Assembly (NCBI GenBank): GCA_036270095.1
Contig: DATBDE010000147.1
Span: 1-32,802 of the forward strand
DNA length: 32,802 nt
Reading direction: 5' to 3'
Source: DATBDE01 sp036270095
Lineage (GTDB): Bacteria; Actinomycetota; Thermoleophilia; Solirubrobacterales; Solirubrobacteraceae
A program made the position numbers and the translations under genes. Position 1 is the first letter of the stretch. Each line of letters opens with the position of its first letter. Positions 30,050-32,802 of this stretch are shown one piece after another. A model generated the notes under the pieces. That model ran no database searches. It saw nothing but the letters and a program-made list of their open reading frames with translations, and was not told the DNA's origin.

Positions 30050-30076
30050 GTCGAAGATTGTCCCCCCGCACCGACG
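30049..30076 (+). promoter_or_regulatory. Predicted ECF42-type sigma promoter
   Basis: TGTCGA at 30049-30054 is followed after 17 bases by CGAC at 30072-30075. This matches the ECF42 target pattern I recall from Streptomyces venezuelae (TGTCGA near -35, CGA/TC near -10). It lies 44 nt before the DGPF gene start, and the downstream operon encodes an ECF42-type sigma factor, so autoregulation is likely. Confidence 0.65.
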
Positions 30077-30119
30077 ACCCTAGGACACCGCCCACCTCCG
30101 AGCAAAGGAGCGAACACCC

Positions 30120-30482
30120 ATGAAGTACATGCTGCTCATCTACCAGAACCCGGCCAACTGGCAGGAGCTGCCGGACGGCGAGCGCGACGCGATCATGAGC
30201 GACGCGGGAGCGATCGTGGAGGAGCTCACGGCGTCGGGCGAGTTGATCGGCGGCGAGGGCCTGGCCGACTCGTCGCTGGCCAAGACCGTGCGCGTGCGCG
30301 ACGGCGTCCCCGCGGTCACCGACGGGCCGTTCGTCGAGGCCAAGGAGCACCTCGCCGGCTACTGCCTGTTCGAGTGCGAGACACCCGAGCGCGCGATCGA
30401 GATCGCGGTGCGCTGGCCCGACGCCCGCCACTGGGCGGTCGAGCTCCGCCCGCTCATGACCGCGTCAGGCGAGGACATGTGA
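30120..30482 (+). CDS. YCII-related DGPF protein
   Basis: A 120-residue protein: MKYMLLIYQNPANWQELP, GELIGGEGLADSSLAKTVRVRDGVP, and VTDGPFVEAKEHLAGYCLFEC, whose DGPF motif names the family. These small dimeric barrel proteins almost always neighbour ECF42 sigma factors; they may be signalling partners or enzymes of unknown reaction. AAAGGAG (30105-30112 region) supports the ATG at 30120. The stop overlaps the sigma gene GTG start (GTGA), so the two form one operon. Confidence 0.92.
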   Translation: MKYMLLIYQNPANWQELPDGERDAIMSDAGAIVEELTASGELIGGEGLADSSLAKTVRVRDGVPAVTDGPFVEAKEHLAGYCLFECETPERAIEIAVRWPDARHWAVELRPLMTASGEDM

Positions 30483-31690
30483 GGACCGAGGCCCGCCACG
30501 AGGACCTGCTGCGGGCGCTGGCGCCGCAGGTCCTCGGCGCGCTCGTGCACCGTTACGGGCACTTCGACGCGTGTGAGGACGCGGTGCAGGAGGCGCTGCT
30601 CGCGGCCGCCACGCAGTGGCCGCGCGAGGGCGTGCCCGACCATCCGCGGGCCTGGCTCGTCACCGTGGCGAGGCGCCGCCTCACCGACGAGCTGCGGGCC
30701 GGGCGGGCGCGCCGGCGCCGCGAGGACGCGGTTGCGGCCGAGCCGCCGCCCGCGCCCGTCGCCGACGCCGACGACACGCTGGCCCTGCTCGTCCTCTGCT
30801 GCCACCCCGCCCTCTCCCCCGCGTCGCAGATCGCGCTCACCCTGCGCGCCGTCGGCGGCCTGACCACCGGCGAGATCGCGCGCGCCTTCCTCGTCCCCGA
30901 GGCGACCATGGGCCAGCGCATCAGCCGCGCCAAGCAGACCATCAAGGCCGCCGGCGGCACGTTCGCCCTGCCGCCCGAGCGCGAGCTCGCCGACCGCCTG
31001 CGGGTCGTGCTGCACGTGCTCTACCTGATCTTCAACGAGGGCTACAGCGCCACCGCCGGGCCCGACCTCCAGCGCGCCGACCTCGTGCGCGAGGCGATTC
31101 GTCTCACGCGGTCCGTGCTCGCCCTGCGCCCCGACGACGGCGAGGTGGCGGGGCTGCTCGCGCTCATGCTGCTCACCGACGCGCGCCGAGCGGCCCGCAC
31201 CGGTGCCGACGGCGCGCTGGTGCCGCTGGCCGAGCAGGACCGCGCGCTGTGGCGCCGCGAGGAGATCGCCGAGGGCGCGGCGCTGGTGACCGACGCGCTC
31301 GCGCGCGCCCGGGTCGGGCCCTACCAGGTGCAGGCGGCGATCGCCGCCGTGCACGCCGAGGCGCCGCGCGCGGAGGACACCGACTGGCCCCAGGTCCTCG
31401 CCCTCTACGAGCTGCTCGAAGGCATGGCGCCGAACCCCGTGGTCACGCTCAACCACGCGGTGGCGCTGGCCATGGTGCGCGGTCCGCAGGCCGGGCTCGA
31501 CCTCCTCGCCACGCTCGACGGCGACGCGCGCCTGCGCGACACCCACCGGGTCGAGGCTGTGCGCGCCCACCTGCTCGAGCTGGCCGGCGAACGCCAGGCC
31601 GCGCTCGCCGCCTACCGGTCGGCCGCGCGGCGGACGACGAGCCTGCCCGAGAAGCGCCACCTCGAGGCCCGCGCCGCCCGGCTTGGATAA
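30479..31690 (+). CDS. ECF42-type sigma factor with C-terminal extension
   Basis: A 403-residue sigma factor. Sigma2 covers about 10-85 (DACEDAVQEALLAAATQWP, PRAWLVTVARRRLTDELR), sigma4 about 110-170 (SQIALTLRAVGGLTTGEIARAFLVPEATMGQRISRAKQTIK), and about 230 residues of helical, TPR-like repeats follow (LNHAVALAMVRGPQAGLDLL, AYRSAARRTTSLPEKRHLEARAARLG). The long C-terminal extension and the DGPF partner gene are the ECF42 signature; the extension is thought to control activity in place of a classical anti-sigma factor. The GTG start overlaps the DGPF gene stop. The upstream promoter fits its own consensus, so positive autoregulation is likely. Confidence 0.9.
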   Translation: MRTEARHEDLLRALAPQVLGALVHRYGHFDACEDAVQEALLAAATQWPREGVPDHPRAWLVTVARRRLTDELRAGRARRRREDAVAAEPPPAPVADADDTLALLVLCCHPALSPASQIALTLRAVGGLTTGEIARAFLVPEATMGQRISRAKQTIKAAGGTFALPPERELADRLRVVLHVLYLIFNEGYSATAGPDLQRADLVREAIRLTRSVLALRPDDGEVAGLLALMLLTDARRAARTGADGALVPLAEQDRALWRREEIAEGAALVTDALARARVGPYQVQAAIAAVHAEAPRAEDTDWPQVLALYELLEGMAPNPVVTLNHAVALAMVRGPQAGLDLLATLDGDARLRDTHRVEAVRAHLLELAGERQAALAAYRSAARRTTSLPEKRHLEARAARLG

Positions 31691-31710
31691 CCGGCCGCGC
31701 TGCTCCCCGT

Positions 31711-32802
31711 TCAGCGCTTCCTCACGGCCTCGGTGACCACCCGGCTGGCCTCGAGGGGGCCGAAGGTGGGCGGCTGCGGGCGCGCCTCGGCCGTGCCCAG
31801 GCGCACGACCACCGTGCCCGACCCCGGGTCGACCTGCACGAGCTGGTTGCCCAGGGCAAGGGCCCAGAACAGCTTGGCGGGCGCGTTGGGCACGAGCCGC
31901 CCCACCTGGGCTTGCGGGTTGGCGGCGTCGGCCAAGCTGGTGGTCACGAGCGGGTTGGCCGCGATGTGGCCCTTCTGGTTCAGCCATCAGAGGAAGCCGT
32001 AGGCGGCGTTCAGCCGGGTGGACGAGCGGCCCGTCGCCTGCCGGACCCAGCGGGCCGAGACGATCTGCTTGCGCCGCCCCTTGCCCTGGTCGAGGAACAG
32101 CGTGCCGAAGCGGGCCATGTCCTCGCAGCTCGAGACCACACCCTCGAAGGTCTGGGCGTTGCCGGCGCGGTCGGTGCTCATGTGCGTGTGCTTCATGCCC
32201 AGCGGCGCGAACAGTCGCCGCTGCGCGAACGCCACGACGTCCTGGCCGGTCGCGTTCTGCAGCACCCGCTGAGGGTCTGGATGGCCGAGTTGTTGTACGC
32301 CCACACCGTGCCCGGCGGGTCGGTCTGGGGCAGCCCGACCGCGAACGCGGTCTCGTCCGGGGCGGAGAGCAGCTGCGAGTAGTCGATGACCACGCTCCAG
32401 GCCCGGCCCGAGTCGTTGGCCAGCAGGTCGCGCACCGTGACCGCCTCGGCCGGCGTGCCCCGCCACTCCGGGATCCACTTCGACGCGCTGTCGTCGATGT
32501 TCACGTCGCCGGCGTCCTGCGCGATCCCCACCAGCGTGCCGGTCACCGACTTGGTCACCGAGAACACGTTCTGGGTCGAGGCGCGGCTCGTGTTGTTGAA
32601 CTGCCACTCGTCGGCGATCTTGCCGTTGCGGGTCACGACCAGGCAGTTGGACTTGCCCACGCGGGCGGTGGTGGCGATTCTGCTCAGCCGCTTGGCGTCC
32701 AGGCCGGCCTTGGTCGGCGCGACCCGCGACCACGTCGTGCCCGGCACGGTCGCCGCCGCCGCCGGCGCCGACAGGCCCATCACCACGCTGCCGAGGATGG
32801 GG
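31711..32802 (-). pseudogene. Serine beta-lactamase/penicillin-binding-like hydrolase, broken (5' end outside window)
   Basis: The frame enters from the right edge with a signal-like segment (VMGLSAPAAAA). The serine active site is VFSVTKSVTG (S-x-x-K) and a YNN motif follows (VWAYNNSAI). One base is missing between 32268 and 32269; restoring it joins AIQTL to RVLQNATGQDVVAFAQRRLFAPLGM. Farther on, TGA at 31989-31987 interrupts GFL-stop-WLNQKGH, where the family usually has two tryptophans (TGG to TGA). The C-terminal end continues to the TGA at 31713-31711. Two independent lesions argue for a true pseudogene or error-rich sequence. Such proteins are exported esterase or DD-peptidase-like enzymes. 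Confidence 0.75.

Noticed and set aside
31981..31995. TGA as a recoded codon (selenocysteine or Trp)
   Set aside because: No SECIS-like hairpin is evident, the position is normally tryptophan, and TGA is used as an ordinary stop throughout the window.
1..32802. tRNA, rRNA or riboswitch genes
   Set aside because: I looked for cloverleaf arms, conserved TTCRA loops and known aptamer cores and saw none; short structured RNAs could still be missed by eye.

Overview
The window is very GC-rich, dense in genes and full of 4-base ATGA/GTGA gene overlaps. It looks like the chromosome of a high-GC actinobacterium. Several protein types point toward the Thermoleophilia/Solirubrobacterales: cell-surface proteins with a Pro/Ser/Thr linker and a small beta-sandwich tail, a dissociated (type II) fatty acid synthase operon with an InhA-like reductase, a DGPF protein paired with an ECF42-type sigma factor, and a 64-residue protein fused by overlap to an ECF sigma/zinc anti-sigma pair. 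This placement is inference from protein flavour, not from a marker gene. There are no rRNA, tRNA, CRISPR, phage or insertion-sequence signals.

Layout. 1-5710: the end of a secreted M19-type dipeptidase/amidohydrolase, an EthD-domain protein, a DUF4395 membrane protein, and a minus-strand operon for a two-subunit (IorAB-type) molybdenum hydroxylase followed by a GNAT acetyltransferase. 5957-8726: a plus-strand operon of amidohydrolase, DUF59 protein and zinc alcohol dehydrogenase, ending in a strong intrinsic terminator. This trio normally trails the monooxygenase genes in actinobacterial propane monooxygenase clusters, but no monooxygenase is present here. 8820-15610: a minus-strand fatty acid synthesis operon in transcription order fabD, fabH, fabG, acpP, fabF, carboxyltransferase, MaoC-type dehydratase, fabI. 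It encodes a whole elongation cycle, with a MaoC protein where FabZ would be expected. 15722-20838: a glycerophosphodiesterase, then a minus-strand operon (WrbA-like flavoprotein, DHA2 transporter, soluble GAF histidine kinase, NarL-type regulator) facing a divergent TetR gene across a clear operator.

20895-24713: small and secreted proteins, including a frameshifted collagen-like gene and a secreted protein with three tandem repeats that may form a beta-trefoil, then a DoxX-like membrane protein and an FAD oxidoreductase. 24740-25823: a perfect 16-bp palindrome and a three-gene ECF sigma operon. 25859-28275: a seven-repeat FG-GAP-like beta-propeller protein split by one frameshift. 28347-31690: a small thioredoxin-fold protein, a DUF2252 protein, and the DGPF/ECF42 pair behind a promoter that matches the ECF42 consensus as I remember it. 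31711-32802: a serine beta-lactamase-like gene with a frameshift and a nonsense codon, running off the right edge.

Two patterns cross the window. Several genes have a TANNNT box 6-9 nt before the start codon and no Shine-Dalgarno sequence, which suggests leaderless mRNAs. At least three long genes, all for exported proteins, are broken by single-base losses beside C/G doublets; they may be true pseudogenes or consensus errors in the sequence.
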